DNA of 64,000 nt from Bacillus massilioanorexius (GTDB lineage Bacteria; Bacillota; Bacilli; Bacillales; DSM-1321), in contig NZ_CABKRX010000118.1 in NCBI RefSeq assembly GCF_902374955.1, forward strand, positions 62,001 through 126,000, read 5' to 3'. Position numbers and translations under genes: made by a program. Shown here in pieces: positions 39,318 to 47,962 of this stretch. Below the pieces are notes generated by a model. The model did no database searches, was not told the DNA's origin, and saw only the letters and a list, made by a program, of their open reading frames with translations. The stretch's first letter is position 1. Each line of letters begins with the position of its first letter.

Positions 39318-39360
39318 TTGAACTTATTAAAATTTAAAGTGATAATATATGTACATATAT
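39318..39360 (+). promoter_or_regulatory. czcD promoter with palindromic operator
   Basis: TTGAAC (39318-39323), 17 bases, GATAAT (39341-39346). ATATATGTACATATAT (39345-39360) is a perfect 16-bp palindrome covering the -10 end and start point, a good place for a metal-sensing repressor to block transcription. Confidence 0.68.
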
Positions 39361-39384
39361 ACATATATCAGGAGGTAGATAATA

Positions 39385-40305
39385 ATGGGTAAAAGTCATA
39401 GTTACCATGGACATAGCCATAATCATAGTCATTCAGCAAATAAAAAAGCTCTATTTGGGGCATTATTATTAATTACTTTATTTATGGTTGTTGAAATTAT
39501 AGGAGGCATAGTAACAAATAGTTTAGCATTATTATCAGATGCTGGACATATGTTAAGTGATTCGGCAGCTTTAGGATTAAGTTTATTTGCGCTTATATTA
39601 GGCACAAAAAAAGCAACTAGGGAAAAAACATACGGATATCGTCGTTTTGAGATCATTGCTGCTGCACTTAATGGAATTACCTTAATACTAATATCTCTTT
39701 ATATCTTTTATGAGGCTTTTCAAAGATTTAATCAACCTCCAGAAATTCAAAGCTTAGGAATGTTAACTATTTCAATTATTGGTTTATTAGTAAATATTGC
39801 AGCAGCATGGATCTTAATGAAAGGGAATAAGGAAGAAAACTTAAATATCAAAAGTGCCTTTTTACATGTACTAGGAGATATGTTGGGTTCAGTTGGTGCT
39901 ATAGCGGCTGCCATACTTATTTATTTCTTTGATTGGAATATTGCAGATCCAATAGCGAGTATTATTGTTGCAATCCTCATCATTATTAGTGGTATACGCG
40001 TATTGAAAGATGCATACCACATTTTAATGGAAGGAACACCATTTTCGATTGATATTGAAGAGGTAAAAGAGAAAATAATTCAAATTCCTAACGTAGTTTC
40101 TGTACATGACTTGCATATATGGTCTATTACATCGGATATGATCATGCTGACATGTCATATGACAATAAATCAAGATGCAGTCCATGATGAAGTACTTAAG
40201 CAAACGCAGAATCTGCTGAAAATTTCATTCCATATAGAGCATAGTACTGTACAAATCGAAAGAGAAGGGGCTTATTGCCCAAACAATAACCAGAATTGCT
40301 TTTAA
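39385..40305 (+). CDS. czcD: Cation diffusion facilitator, zinc efflux CzcD type
   Basis: 306-aa CDF transporter with six membrane helices (about 20-205) and a C-terminal cytoplasmic domain. The N terminus is His-rich ([13 protein letters not shown]). The metal-site residues of the transport pathway are visible as [18 protein letters not shown] (about 50-67, HxxxD) and [14 protein letters not shown] (about 156-169, HxxxD). It exchanges Zn(II)/Co(II)/Cd(II) for protons. The ribosome site is CAGGAGG. The convergent gene encodes a CzrA-type sensor, completing a zinc-resistance module. Confidence 0.94.
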   Translation: MGKSHSYHGHSHNHSHSANKKALFGALLLITLFMVVEIIGGIVTNSLALLSDAGHMLSDSAALGLSLFALILGTKKATREKTYGYRRFEIIAAALNGITLILISLYIFYEAFQRFNQPPEIQSLGMLTISIIGLLVNIAAAWILMKGNKEENLNIKSAFLHVLGDMLGSVGAIAAAILIYFFDWNIADPIASIIVAILIIISGIRVLKDAYHILMEGTPFSIDIEEVKEKIIQIPNVVSVHDLHIWSITSDMIMLTCHMTINQDAVHDEVLKQTQNLLKISFHIEHSTVQIEREGAYCPNNNQNCF

Positions 40306-40622
40306 TGATGGTTCGCGTGGTCTACCGTTTGGGCAATGATGCTCATTACATGGTCATCGTCATATGAATAGAACAATGTTGTACCTTCACGACGGAATTT
40401 AACAAGTCTTAGGTTTTTTAAAAAGCGTAATTGATGTGAAACAGTGGATTGAACGAGTGATAATTTTTCAGCGATTTCGTTAACTGAACATTCACCTTGA
40501 AATAGTAGATATAAAATTCGTAATCTGGTTGGGTCAGATAACGCTTTAAATGTTTGTGTAACTAAAAATAATGTTTCTTCATCTAGTTCTTTTTGAAAAA
40601 TTGATTCTTGTTCTGGTTTCAA
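40302..40622 (-). CDS. czrA: ArsR/SmtB family metal sensor, CzrA-like
   Basis: 106-aa winged-helix repressor. The TTG at 40622 is preferred, since AAGGGAG is about 9 bases upstream; another TTG three codons earlier sits right against that site. The DNA-binding core is [18 protein letters not shown] and [19 protein letters not shown]. The C-terminal helix [20 protein letters not shown] carries the Asp/His pairs of the alpha-5 Zn/Co site known from CzrA/SmtB. There is no alpha-3 cysteine motif of the cadmium/arsenic sensors. It ends in a 4-base overlap with convergent czcD. Confidence 0.9.
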   Translation of the reverse strand: MKPEQESIFQKELDEETLFLVTQTFKALSDPTRLRILYLLFQGECSVNEIAEKLSLVQSTVSHQLRFLKNLRLVKFRREGTTLFYSYDDDHVMSIIAQTVDHANHH

Positions 40623-40723
40623 TGATTTCAACTCCCTTAGTCATATTATACGTCAAAATTCCATAAACCAAAACTGAGGAATTATAAATTGAAAGTAAGG
40701 TTTTTTGAATAATTTTACGAAAT

Positions 40724-40774
40724 AAATGTTCAATCATTCTATTAAAAATTTTCGATAAGAGTGATTGAACATTT
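40724..40774. other. Long perfect inverted repeat between czrA and feoA
   Basis: AAATGTTCAATCA (40724-40736) and TGATTGAACATTT (40762-40774) form 13 perfect pairs with a 25-base loop. The arms contain TGTTCA/TGAACA, the half-site type of CzrA operators, so it may be an autoregulatory site for the divergent czrA; it could also just terminate transcription. Confidence 0.6.
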
Positions 40775-40821
40775 TGTGAAACATAGGTTTTTCACTATGT
40801 TTTTTTAGTTAAGCATATTGC

Positions 40822-40871
40822 TTGACATTGTAAAAAATGTTACGATTTATCTACAGTGATAATCATTATCA
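40822..40871 (+). promoter_or_regulatory. feo promoter with Fur box
   Basis: TTGACA (40822-40827) is the -35, with a weak AT-rich -10 at about 40845. TGATAATCATTATCA (40857-40871) is a perfect 7-1-7 Fur box positioned at the transcription start, so iron repression is expected. Confidence 0.88.
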
Positions 40872-40896
40872 ATGGGCGGAAAGAAGGCTTACAACT

Positions 40897-41118
40897 ATGA
40901 AACTTAGTAAAGTTGAATCAGGGAAACTAGTTAAAGTGACGAATATTACGAAAGTAGATTCATTATTACAAAAACGTCTATGCTCTTTTGGTATTCGTGA
41001 AGGATGTCAAGTGTGCATTAAACAAAAAGGCTTGTTTTCAGGGGCGTGCATTTTAGAATGTAGAGGTCAGCAGGTAGGTCTTAGGAAAAAAGATTTAATG
41101 AACATCGAGGTAGAATAG
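40897..41118 (+). CDS. feoA: Ferrous iron transport protein FeoA
   Basis: 73-aa SH3-like FeoA. The ATG at 40897 has GAAAGAAGG 9 bases upstream; the longer upstream frame would run through the Fur box and is not used. The fold is recognisable from SGKLVKVTNI, LLQKRLCSFGIREGCQV and GLRKKDLMNIEVE. It accompanies the FeoB pump, whose gene starts 2 bases after the stop. The Fur box upstream makes this an iron-starvation operon. Confidence 0.93.
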   Translation: MKLSKVESGKLVKVTNITKVDSLLQKRLCSFGIREGCQVCIKQKGLFSGACILECRGQQVGLRKKDLMNIEVE

Positions 41119-41120
41119 AC

Positions 41121-43106
41121 ATGAATAGAATAGCTTTAATTGGCAATCCGAATACAGGTAAAACATCTTTATTTAATAAGCTTACCAATTCCTATGAATA
41201 TGTGGGGAACTGGAGCGGGGTTACAGTTGAAAAGAAGGTAGGACATGTAAATAAATTAAATAAAGATATTATTGATTTACCTGGTATTTACGATTTAAAT
41301 CCAATTTCAAAGGATGAAAGTGTTGTTTCTACTTTTCTATTAGAAGAACAAGTTGAAGGTATTTTAAATATAGTAGATGCATCAAATTTTGAAAGAAATA
41401 TGCACTTGACCGTTCAGCTTTTAGAACTAGGTAAGCCGGTTATTATTTGTTTGAATATGATTGATGTAGCTAAGAAAAAAGGTATCATCATCGATCAAGA
41501 TAAATTTGTAGAAGCGTTAGGTGTACCAGTTACTCCAATCATTGCTCGTACAGGTAAAGGGTTGGATGGGGTATACATGGCTTTGAAAGATGTATCGAAT
41601 GATTCTTCTCCTGCTTTTAGTTTGACATACAGTGATTCTTTAGAAAAAGGGATTGCTCAGATTGAAGCTTTGATGAACAATGTTGAAGCTAGTCAGAAAA
41701 GATGGATTAGTATTCAGTTTTTAAGTGGTAATGAAGCTGTAGAGGATTTCTTTAAGAATGAATTATACTATGGAGAAATGAAAGCTGCGAGGAATTCACT
41801 CGAAAGAGAATTAGACTCTACTTTAAACAAGGTATTTTATGAAGAGAGAAGAAATTATATTGAGGATCTTCAAGAACAAATTTTAGAAATTGATTACTCA
41901 GCTCCACAATGGACAGAACAAGTAGACAAAATCTTAACGCATCCTATATTAGGATTTCCGATATTCTTGGCTTTAATGTTCTTAATGTTCCAAGCAACAT
42001 TTTCTTGGATAGGTGCTCCTTTATCTGACCTACTAGATGGTTTTCTAGGTGGACCATTTACTGATGTTGTTCATCAGAGTCTAGTAGCTATCGGTGCTTC
42101 ACAAGCAATTATTGATTTAATATGTGACGGAATTATTGCTGGCGTCGGTGGAGTACTTGTCTTTATACCGCAGATCTTTGTTCTATTCTTTTTTATTTCT
42201 TTATTAGAGGATTCTGGTTATATGGCGAGGATTGCAGTTGTAATGGATAGATTGATGGAGTTTTTTGGATTGAACGGAAAAGCTTTTATCCCCATGATTA
42301 TTAGCTTTGGTTGTAATGTACCTGGAGTAATGGCGGCGAGAACTATTGAACAGCCTAAAGAACGTTTATTAACTATTTTGGTTGCTCCTTTTATGAGTTG
42401 CGCAGCCAGATTACCGGTTTATGCATTATTTGCAGGTGTATTCTTTGCGTCAAACCAATCGTTAGTAGTATTCTCTTTATATGTACTAGGAATTATTATG
42501 GCACTTATTGTGACAAAAATTTTATCATTAACCTTATTAAAAAATGAAAAGTCAGTCTTTTTTGTGGAATTACCTGCTTACCATGTACCACAATTAAAAA
42601 CATTATGGCGTTCGACTTGGGAAAAAGGAAAAGGATTTTTAAGAAAAGCTGGAACTATTATTTTTGCTGGTTCGGTTATTATATGGGGACTATCATATGT
42701 AGGACCAAATGGGCTAAATCCAGATATTAATGATAGCTTTTTAGCGGTTATTGGTGGAGGAATAGGAACTTTGTTTGCTCCACTTGGTTTTGGAACATGG
42801 GAAGCTGGTGCTTCACTGATTTCAGGATTTTTGGCAAAAGAAGTTGTTGTGTCAACAATGGCTATTATCTATGGTGTAAGTGAAACGGCTTTACCAGTAA
42901 CAATGTCTAGTACCTTCACTCCGTTATCAGCTTATACGTTTATGGCATTTGTATTATTATACATGCCATGTTTAGCAACTGTGGGAGCAATAAAACGTGA
43001 GACGCAGTCAACAAAATGGACATTATTTGCAACATTATATCCTTTTGTTGTAGCTTATATTGTTGCGTTAGTCATTTATGGCGTTGGACGATTATTCATA
43101 GGATGA
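41121..43106 (+). CDS. feoB: Ferrous iron transporter FeoB
   Basis: 661-aa Fe(II) transporter. The N-terminal G-protein domain (about 1-160) has G1 GNPNTGKTSLFN, G3 DLPGIYDL and G4 LNMID. A helical GDI-like linker follows, then about 8-10 membrane helices from about 265, with the gate motif FISLLEDSGYMARIA and SFGCNVPGVMAAR (with the conserved Cys) and a second gate region LISGFLAKEVVVS. Length is typical for Firmicutes. Coupled to feoA and to the small Cys-rich gene after it. Confidence 0.97.
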   Translation: MNRIALIGNPNTGKTSLFNKLTNSYEYVGNWSGVTVEKKVGHVNKLNKDIIDLPGIYDLNPISKDESVVSTFLLEEQVEGILNIVDASNFERNMHLTVQLLELGKPVIICLNMIDVAKKKGIIIDQDKFVEALGVPVTPIIARTGKGLDGVYMALKDVSNDSSPAFSLTYSDSLEKGIAQIEALMNNVEASQKRWISIQFLSGNEAVEDFFKNELYYGEMKAARNSLERELDSTLNKVFYEERRNYIEDLQEQILEIDYSAPQWTEQVDKILTHPILGFPIFLALMFLMFQATFSWIGAPLSDLLDGFLGGPFTDVVHQSLVAIGASQAIIDLICDGIIAGVGGVLVFIPQIFVLFFFISLLEDSGYMARIAVVMDRLMEFFGLNGKAFIPMIISFGCNVPGVMAARTIEQPKERLLTILVAPFMSCAARLPVYALFAGVFFASNQSLVVFSLYVLGIIMALIVTKILSLTLLKNEKSVFFVELPAYHVPQLKTLWRSTWEKGKGFLRKAGTIIFAGSVIIWGLSYVGPNGLNPDINDSFLAVIGGGIGTLFAPLGFGTWEAGASLISGFLAKEVVVSTMAIIYGVSETALPVTMSSTFTPLSAYTFMAFVLLYMPCLATVGAIKRETQSTKWTLFATLYPFVVAYIVALVIYGVGRLFIG

Positions 43107-43119
43107 TGAGGTGATATAG

Positions 43120-43293
43120 ATGGCAATGGTTCTAAATATCCTAATTGGTGGTGCTATTTTTGGCTATGCTGGATATACACTGTGGAAAAGTATTAAAAAA
43201 TCTAAAGCAGGTAAATGTGCGGCATGTTCTTTACAGAAAAATTGCTCATCAAAGGCTTGTCATACACCAGTCTCTATAAAACAATCTGAATGA
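43120..43293 (+). CDS. FeoB-associated Cys-rich membrane protein
   Basis: 57-aa protein, short enough to be easily missed. The ATG at 43120 follows GAGGTG at 6 bases. One membrane helix (about 4-22, VLNILIGGAIFGYAGYTLW) is followed by a basic stretch KSIKKSKAGK and the cluster CAACSLQKNCSSKAC (about 33-47). This is the build of the FeoB-associated Cys-rich family that replaces FeoC in many Firmicutes. The Cys may bind Fe or zinc or sense redox state. It is the third gene of the feo operon. Confidence 0.85.
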   Translation: MAMVLNILIGGAIFGYAGYTLWKSIKKSKAGKCAACSLQKNCSSKACHTPVSIKQSE

Positions 43294-43306
43294 TAAAAAG
43301 AAGAAG

Positions 43307-43391
43307 GTGTCCAAAAAAGAATTGGACACTTAGACAACATAAAAGTAGGGGCATCTGAAAAGTGATAAATCATCACTTTTCAGATAGCCCC
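43307..43391. terminator. Tandem terminators between feo and the CNNM gene
   Basis: GTGTCCA/TGGACAC (43307-43329) is followed by a long hairpin: GGGGC plus ATCTGAAAAGTGAT, loop AAATC, ATCACTTTTCAGAT plus GCCCC (43348-43391). The second serves both strands and contains the stop codon of the minus-strand gene. Confidence 0.88.
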
Positions 43392-44711
43392 TTCTTCATT
43401 GTCTGAGGGGCTATTCTCATTTGAATGTATTTTTAATGCTTCAATAAATAAGATGTGTTGTCCATCAATTTCTTTTACTCGAAATAAAAAGTCATCTTCT
43501 ATAATTTCATCCCCTTTTTTAAGATCATATTTTTGTGTTAACATCCAACCACCAATAGTATCCACTTCATCTTCTAATAAATCGATACCTAATAAATCAT
43601 TTACATCCCCAATTAAAACCTTTGCATCAAAAATATAATGATTTTCATTTACTTTTCGAATATCTGGGAGTTCATCTTGATCAAATTCATCTCGAATATC
43701 TCCGACGATTTCTTCGAGTATATCTTCAATAGTAACCAACCCAGCAGTTCCACCATATTCATCAAATAAGATTGCCATATGAGAGTGATTTTTTTGTAAA
43801 GTTATTAATAGTTCATTAATAGGTATGGTTTCAATGACAGTTATAGCTGGATGAATATAGGCGTCAATCGTTTCTTCCATTCGTTTATTTTTCATAATAA
43901 CACTAGATAATACTTCTTTCATATTGATCAATCCAATAATATTATCCTTATCACCATCGAGCACAGGGTATCTTGTATATCTTTGTTTTAAGACAATTTT
44001 CATTACATCATGTAAAGTGGATTCTTTATTTACAGTAATCATTTCAGTCCTTGGTACCATGATTTCTTTGGCTATTCGCTCATCAAATTCAAAAATTTTA
44101 TTTACATATTTATATTCAGATGGATTTATTTCACCACTTTTTAAGCTTTCTGAAAGAATAATTCGTAATTCTTCCTCGGAGTGAGCCATTTCGTGTTCAG
44201 ATGCCGGCTTTAGACCAAATATACCTATAACAAATGCTGCTGAAGTATTTAGTAGCCAAATGAAGGGATATAGTATTTTATAAAACCATATTAATGGCTT
44301 GGCGAAATACAATGTTACGGTTTCGGCTTTTTGTATCGCAATCGTTTTAGGTGCAAGTTCCCCGATGACAACGTGTAGAAATGTAATGAGCGAAAAGGCG
44401 ATAATAAATGAAATAAATTGTATTAGGGCTGGGTTAAGAGTTAATTTAGATAAAATAGGCATTAATAAATGTTCAATCGTTGGTTCGCCAAGCCAACCAA
44501 GTGCTAATGAAGTTAAGGTAATGCCAAGTTGACAGGCTGACAAATATTCATCTAAGGCAGATATAACTTTTTTGGCAGCAATAGCCCTATTTTGTCCTTC
44601 GGCAATTAGTTGATCAATTCTTGTACTTCTTACTTTCACAATTGCAAATTCAGAGGCAACGAAAAATGCTGTAAGTGCAATTAACAAAGCCACGTATAGT
44701 AAATTCATCAT
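43380..44711 (-). CDS. CNNM/CorC (hemolysin-type) membrane protein, paralogue 1
   Basis: 443-aa protein of the YhdP/MpfA/HlyC-CorC family. An N-terminal CNNM (DUF21) membrane domain with four helices (about 1-190, [32 protein letters not shown]) is followed by a CBS pair (about 210-330, [17 protein letters not shown]) and a C-terminal CorC domain (about 345-425, [20 protein letters not shown]). Family members in Firmicutes take part in Mg(II) export or homeostasis. The ATG at 44711 has AAAAAGGAG 9 bases upstream. An extra GAGGAGGTGA lies further upstream. Confidence 0.92.
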   Translation of the reverse strand: MMNLLYVALLIALTAFFVASEFAIVKVRSTRIDQLIAEGQNRAIAAKKVISALDEYLSACQLGITLTSLALGWLGEPTIEHLLMPILSKLTLNPALIQFISFIIAFSLITFLHVVIGELAPKTIAIQKAETVTLYFAKPLIWFYKILYPFIWLLNTSAAFVIGIFGLKPASEHEMAHSEEELRIILSESLKSGEINPSEYKYVNKIFEFDERIAKEIMVPRTEMITVNKESTLHDVMKIVLKQRYTRYPVLDGDKDNIIGLINMKEVLSSVIMKNKRMEETIDAYIHPAITVIETIPINELLITLQKNHSHMAILFDEYGGTAGLVTIEDILEEIVGDIRDEFDQDELPDIRKVNENHYIFDAKVLIGDVNDLLGIDLLEDEVDTIGGWMLTQKYDLKKGDEIIEDDFLFRVKEIDGQHILFIEALKIHSNENSPSDNEEGAI

Positions 44712-44720
44712 AGCTGTTAT

Positions 44721-44754
44721 CTCCTTTTTAAAAGGCTTATCAAGTCACCTCCTC
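44721..44754 (-). promoter_or_regulatory. Displaced Shine-Dalgarno leader before CNNM paralogue 1
   Basis: On the minus strand GAGGAGGTGA (44754-44745) stands 33 bases before the start and is followed by CCTTT-TAA-AAAGG, a small hairpin that overlaps the proper ribosome site. The same GGAGGTGA occurs before the other two paralogues. Confidence 0.5.
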
Positions 44755-44989
44755 ATGTATAACTGATTAGAACTATTTTTCTTAATAGCATTCGAAATGT
44801 TTTTCTTTATTTTGCTCAACAGGAATGGTTCAATGCACAAAAATAATCTGATTGGTCGAAATGATTATTTACATTTTTGTGAATTTTATAGAAATATTTG
44901 GTGAATTTGTCTAATAAAGCCTTGTTCTGTTAGCTGTTATTGCTTACGTTTAAATGGGATAACTACTCGAATAAAAGGGGCTGAAGTTA

Positions 44990-45559
44990 GTGAGAAAGGT
45001 AATGATTCTATTTATCATTCTAATTATAGGCAGTGTAATGGGGTGTTCAAAAGGTATTGATAATCGTCTGAATTGGGAGGTACCAAATTTTACATATACC
45101 AATCAGGATGGAGAAACCGTATCCAAAAATTCTTTGGAAAATAAAATTTGGATAGCGAATTTTATTTTTACTAATTGTTCAACTGTTTGTCCACCGATGA
45201 CATCAAATATGGCAAAATTAAAGCAAATGGCTGAAAAAGAAAAGTTAGATGTTAAGTTTGTTTCATTTAGTGTCGATCCAGACTTAGACACTCCCAAAAA
45301 ATTAAAAGATTATGGTATGAAATTCTCTAAAGATCTATCTAATTGGTCATTTCTTACAGGTTATTCTCAGCAAGAAATTGAAAAAATAGCAAAAGAAGGT
45401 TTTAAAATCTTAGTTGAAAAAGAACCGAATAGTGATCAAGTTAGTCATGGAACTTATTTTTATTTAGTAGATCAAGAAGGAAAAATAGCGAGGTATTATC
45501 ATGGTGAAAAGGATGTTCCTCTTGAAGAAATCATTAATCATATTAAAGCATTACAATGA
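44990..45559 (+). CDS. ypmQ: Sco1/SenC-type copper chaperone lipoprotein
   Basis: 189-aa lipoprotein. The GTG at 44990 follows AAAAGGGG at 9 bases. The signal peptide ends in the lipobox VMGC (Cys about 19). The thioredoxin-like fold has the copper-binding CSTVCPP (about 63-69) and the distal histidine in SHGTYFYLVD (about 155). Such Sco proteins deliver copper to, or reduce thiols of, the CuA site of cytochrome c oxidase on the outer face of the membrane. It is monocistronic. Similar to B. subtilis YpmQ. Confidence 0.92.
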   Translation: MRKVMILFIILIIGSVMGCSKGIDNRLNWEVPNFTYTNQDGETVSKNSLENKIWIANFIFTNCSTVCPPMTSNMAKLKQMAEKEKLDVKFVSFSVDPDLDTPKKLKDYGMKFSKDLSNWSFLTGYSQQEIEKIAKEGFKILVEKEPNSDQVSHGTYFYLVDQEGKIARYYHGEKDVPLEEIINHIKALQ

Positions 45560-45586
45560 GTGATGGTATTCTGATATTTGTCTAAT

Positions 45587-45760
45587 CTGTTTTGGGATAC
45601 TTTGTTGTTGCCTATGAATAAGTTAGTGAATATGGGCTGAGTGAAATGTCACTATAGAATGCTCGCTTTCTGAGAGGCGGACGGTAACCATCCATAGTTG
45701 CATGGTGAAGTCCCACTTGTCTCGTTGCTCCTACAGGATTCATACACATTAAGCGCTCCA
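45587..45760 (-). repeat. Dispersed repeat family 1, reverse orientation
   Basis: The left side CTGTTTTGGGATACTTTGTTG corresponds to a right end of the family; the core AGAATGCTCGCTTTCT (45656-45671) and CTTGTCTCGTTGCTCC follow in reverse order. The other inverted end is lost. It occupies part of the 640-bp gap between the sco and gabD genes; apart from the terminator at 45830 nothing else is seen there. Confidence 0.72.
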
Positions 45761-45829
45761 ATTGACTTATATGTTTCACTGAATAAGAATAAAAATTAAA
45801 AACTTTTTTAAAGTAGAAAGTAAATGGAA

Positions 45830-45870
45830 GGAGCCTCTCAAAAGAGATTGAGCATTTTTGAGAGAGCTCC
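45830..45870. terminator. Hairpin terminator in the sco-gabD gap
   Basis: GGAGC plus TCTCAAAA pair with TTTTGAGAG plus GCTCC, followed by TTATTTTC. It may end transcripts entering from the left. Confidence 0.7.
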
Positions 45871-46199
45871 TTATTTTCATTTTCTATAGGAAATGAAAAT
45901 AATGGATTTAGTAAATATTTTGGACGAGTAATCATAGGATAAGTATAATGATGAAGAATTTCACTAGGATGTACATAGTCAAAAGCTAGCAAAATGATTA
46001 GTGGTATAATGAATTATTGTAATAGGCATAAAAATTATAGGATTATTATGTTAACGGTAAGGGAATAAGTTCCAATAAGAGTTTGGAAAATTCGCAATAA
46101 CATAGTAGCTAAAGTGTAGCTATCAATCATTTGCGGTATAAGAATATTTCATTCACTAGCTAAAATTATATAAGATGATTTTTTTGGGGAGGAATTTTG

Positions 46200-47618
46200 G
46201 TGGAAAAGAAAGCAATGTTAATTAATGGGGAAAGAGTATTTGCAAATGGAGAAATCTCCGTAATCAATCCTGCAACAAATGAGAAAATTGCTTCAGTACC
46301 TAATGGTGGGGAGAAGGAAGCTACTGCGGCAGTAGATGCTGCCTCTGAAGCATTGGCCGTCTGGTCAAAGAAAACAGCTAATGAACGGGCACAGATCTTA
46401 AAAAAATGGTTTGCTTTAATTGAGGAGCATAAGGAAGAATTGGCGGAAACAATGACTAAGGAGCAAGGGAAACCATATAGTGAAGCACTAGGTGAGATAA
46501 ACTATGCAAACAGCTTTGTAGAATGGTATGCCGAAGAAGGGAAAAGAATTTATGGTGATACAATCCCTGCTAGTGATCCAAGTAAGAGAATTATTGTTAT
46601 CAAGCAGCCAGTTGGAGTGATAGCAGCTATTACTCCTTGGAATTTTCCAGCTGCAATGATTACAAGAAAAATTGCACCTGCGTTAGCAGCTGGTTGTACA
46701 ACCATTATTAAACCTGCTAAACAAACGCCATTAACAGCTATTAGATTAGTAGAATTAGCATATGAGGCTGGTATCGATCGAGGAGCAATTAATTTAGTTA
46801 CAGGTAATGCACAAGAAATCTCCGAGGCGTGGATGAAGGATGAACGTGTGCGAAAAGTATCTTTTACGGGCTCTACTGAAATTGGAAAGCAACTTATGAA
46901 AAATAGTGCGGATACAATGAAGAAGATCTCATTAGAATTGGGTGGCCATGCTCCTTTTATTGTAATGGAGGATGCTAATATTGATATGGCTGTAGAATCT
47001 GTTATTCAATCCAAGTTCCGTAATGCTGGACAAACATGTATTTGTACAAACCGTGTTTTTGTACAAGAATCAATTTATGACAAGTTTGTAGAAAAAATGA
47101 TTCCAGCTGTGTTAACTTTAAAGGTTGGAAATGGGTTAAATCCAGATGTAGCAATTGGACCATTAATTGATGAAGCAGCAGTTAAAAAAGTCAAAGAGCA
47201 CATCGAGGACGCAGTACAAAAAGGTGCTGAAATATTAACAGAGACTGCAGGGGCTACTAATCAATTATTTATGGATCCTGTAGTAATAGGAAAAGTAAAC
47301 GATGAGATGCTTTGCATGAGAGAAGAAACATTTGGACCACTTGCCCCAATTACAACATTCCAAACAGTAGATGAGGCGATTAAACGTGCAAATCATACAC
47401 CTTACGGATTAGCTGCCTATGTATTTACTCAAAATATTTCAACAGCTGTTAAAATAGCTGAAGCTTTAGAATATGGAATTGTCGGTTTAAATGATGCATT
47501 GCCATCAGTTGCACAAGCACCTTTTGGTGGAATGAAAGAGAGTGGTATAGGTAGAGAAGGTGGTAAATACGGTATTGAAGAGTATTTAGAAACAAAATAT
47601 ATATCTTTAAAACTATAG
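46200..47618 (+). CDS. gabD: NAD(P)-dependent succinate-semialdehyde dehydrogenase
   Basis: 472-aa aldehyde dehydrogenase. The GTG at 46200 is 7 bases after GGGGAGG; a TTG one codon earlier is too close. Catalytic residues are in place: the general-base Glu in ELGGHAPFIV (about 245) and the nucleophile in GQTCICTNR (Cys about 280). The NAD-site motifs TPWNFPAAMITRK, KPAKQTPLTA and FTGSTEIGKQ, and the end GIGREGGKYGIEEYLETKY, are characteristic of the SSADH/GabD class. It would oxidise succinate semialdehyde to succinate in GABA or related degradation. No GABA transaminase lies next to it. Confidence 0.9.
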   Translation: MEKKAMLINGERVFANGEISVINPATNEKIASVPNGGEKEATAAVDAASEALAVWSKKTANERAQILKKWFALIEEHKEELAETMTKEQGKPYSEALGEINYANSFVEWYAEEGKRIYGDTIPASDPSKRIIVIKQPVGVIAAITPWNFPAAMITRKIAPALAAGCTTIIKPAKQTPLTAIRLVELAYEAGIDRGAINLVTGNAQEISEAWMKDERVRKVSFTGSTEIGKQLMKNSADTMKKISLELGGHAPFIVMEDANIDMAVESVIQSKFRNAGQTCICTNRVFVQESIYDKFVEKMIPAVLTLKVGNGLNPDVAIGPLIDEAAVKKVKEHIEDAVQKGAEILTETAGATNQLFMDPVVIGKVNDEMLCMREETFGPLAPITTFQTVDEAIKRANHTPYGLAAYVFTQNISTAVKIAEALEYGIVGLNDALPSVAQAPFGGMKESGIGREGGKYGIEEYLETKYISLKL

Positions 47619-47640
47619 TACTATTTAGACATAAGAAAAG

Positions 47641-47668
47641 CAGATCATCTTATTCGAGAAATGATCTG
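47641..47668 (+). terminator. Hairpin after gabD
   Basis: CAGATCAT (47641-47648) pairs with ATGATCTG (47661-47668); TTAATTATT follows. Confidence 0.65.
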
Positions 47669-47704
47669 TTAATTATTCTAATGAACCCTGTCTATTTTTG
47701 AAAG

Positions 47705-47887
47705 GGCTGTTTTCGAAAAGAGCGTTGTTTTTAATAAGTTTGGTGAATAGAACTAGCATAAAAAACTCGATTAGAGTGTAAGGTGGGTCACTGCTCGTCT
47801 CGTGTAAAGAAAGATCCTGGAACGGCATTCAACTCGGGCCTATATTCACTACTTGTTTTACAGTCAACAAATTATGCGAAAACAGCC
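47705..47887 (+). repeat. Dispersed repeat family 1, both ends intact
   Basis: GGCTGTTTTCG (47705-47715) and CGAAAACAGCC (47877-47887) are perfect 11-bp inverted ends. The core is more degenerate (AAAGAAAGATCCTGGAACGG) but in the usual order. The left part AAAAGAGCGTTGTTTTTAAT matches the copy at 10637. Confidence 0.82.
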
Positions 47888-47962
47888 TTAGCAATAAACT
47901 TCATTTTCTTATGTACTTTACTTTGTATTTTCATTAAATACTAAAGAAAAAGGACGAGATTT

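Noticed and set aside
39429..39656. Minus-strand frame inside czcD and many similar frames inside glp, etf and CNNM genes
   Set aside because: These are shadows of real genes on the other strand, without ribosome sites.
45612..45992. 126-codon open frame on the minus strand
   Set aside because: It runs through a terminator hairpin and the family-1 repeat, has no ribosome site and reads like random composition.
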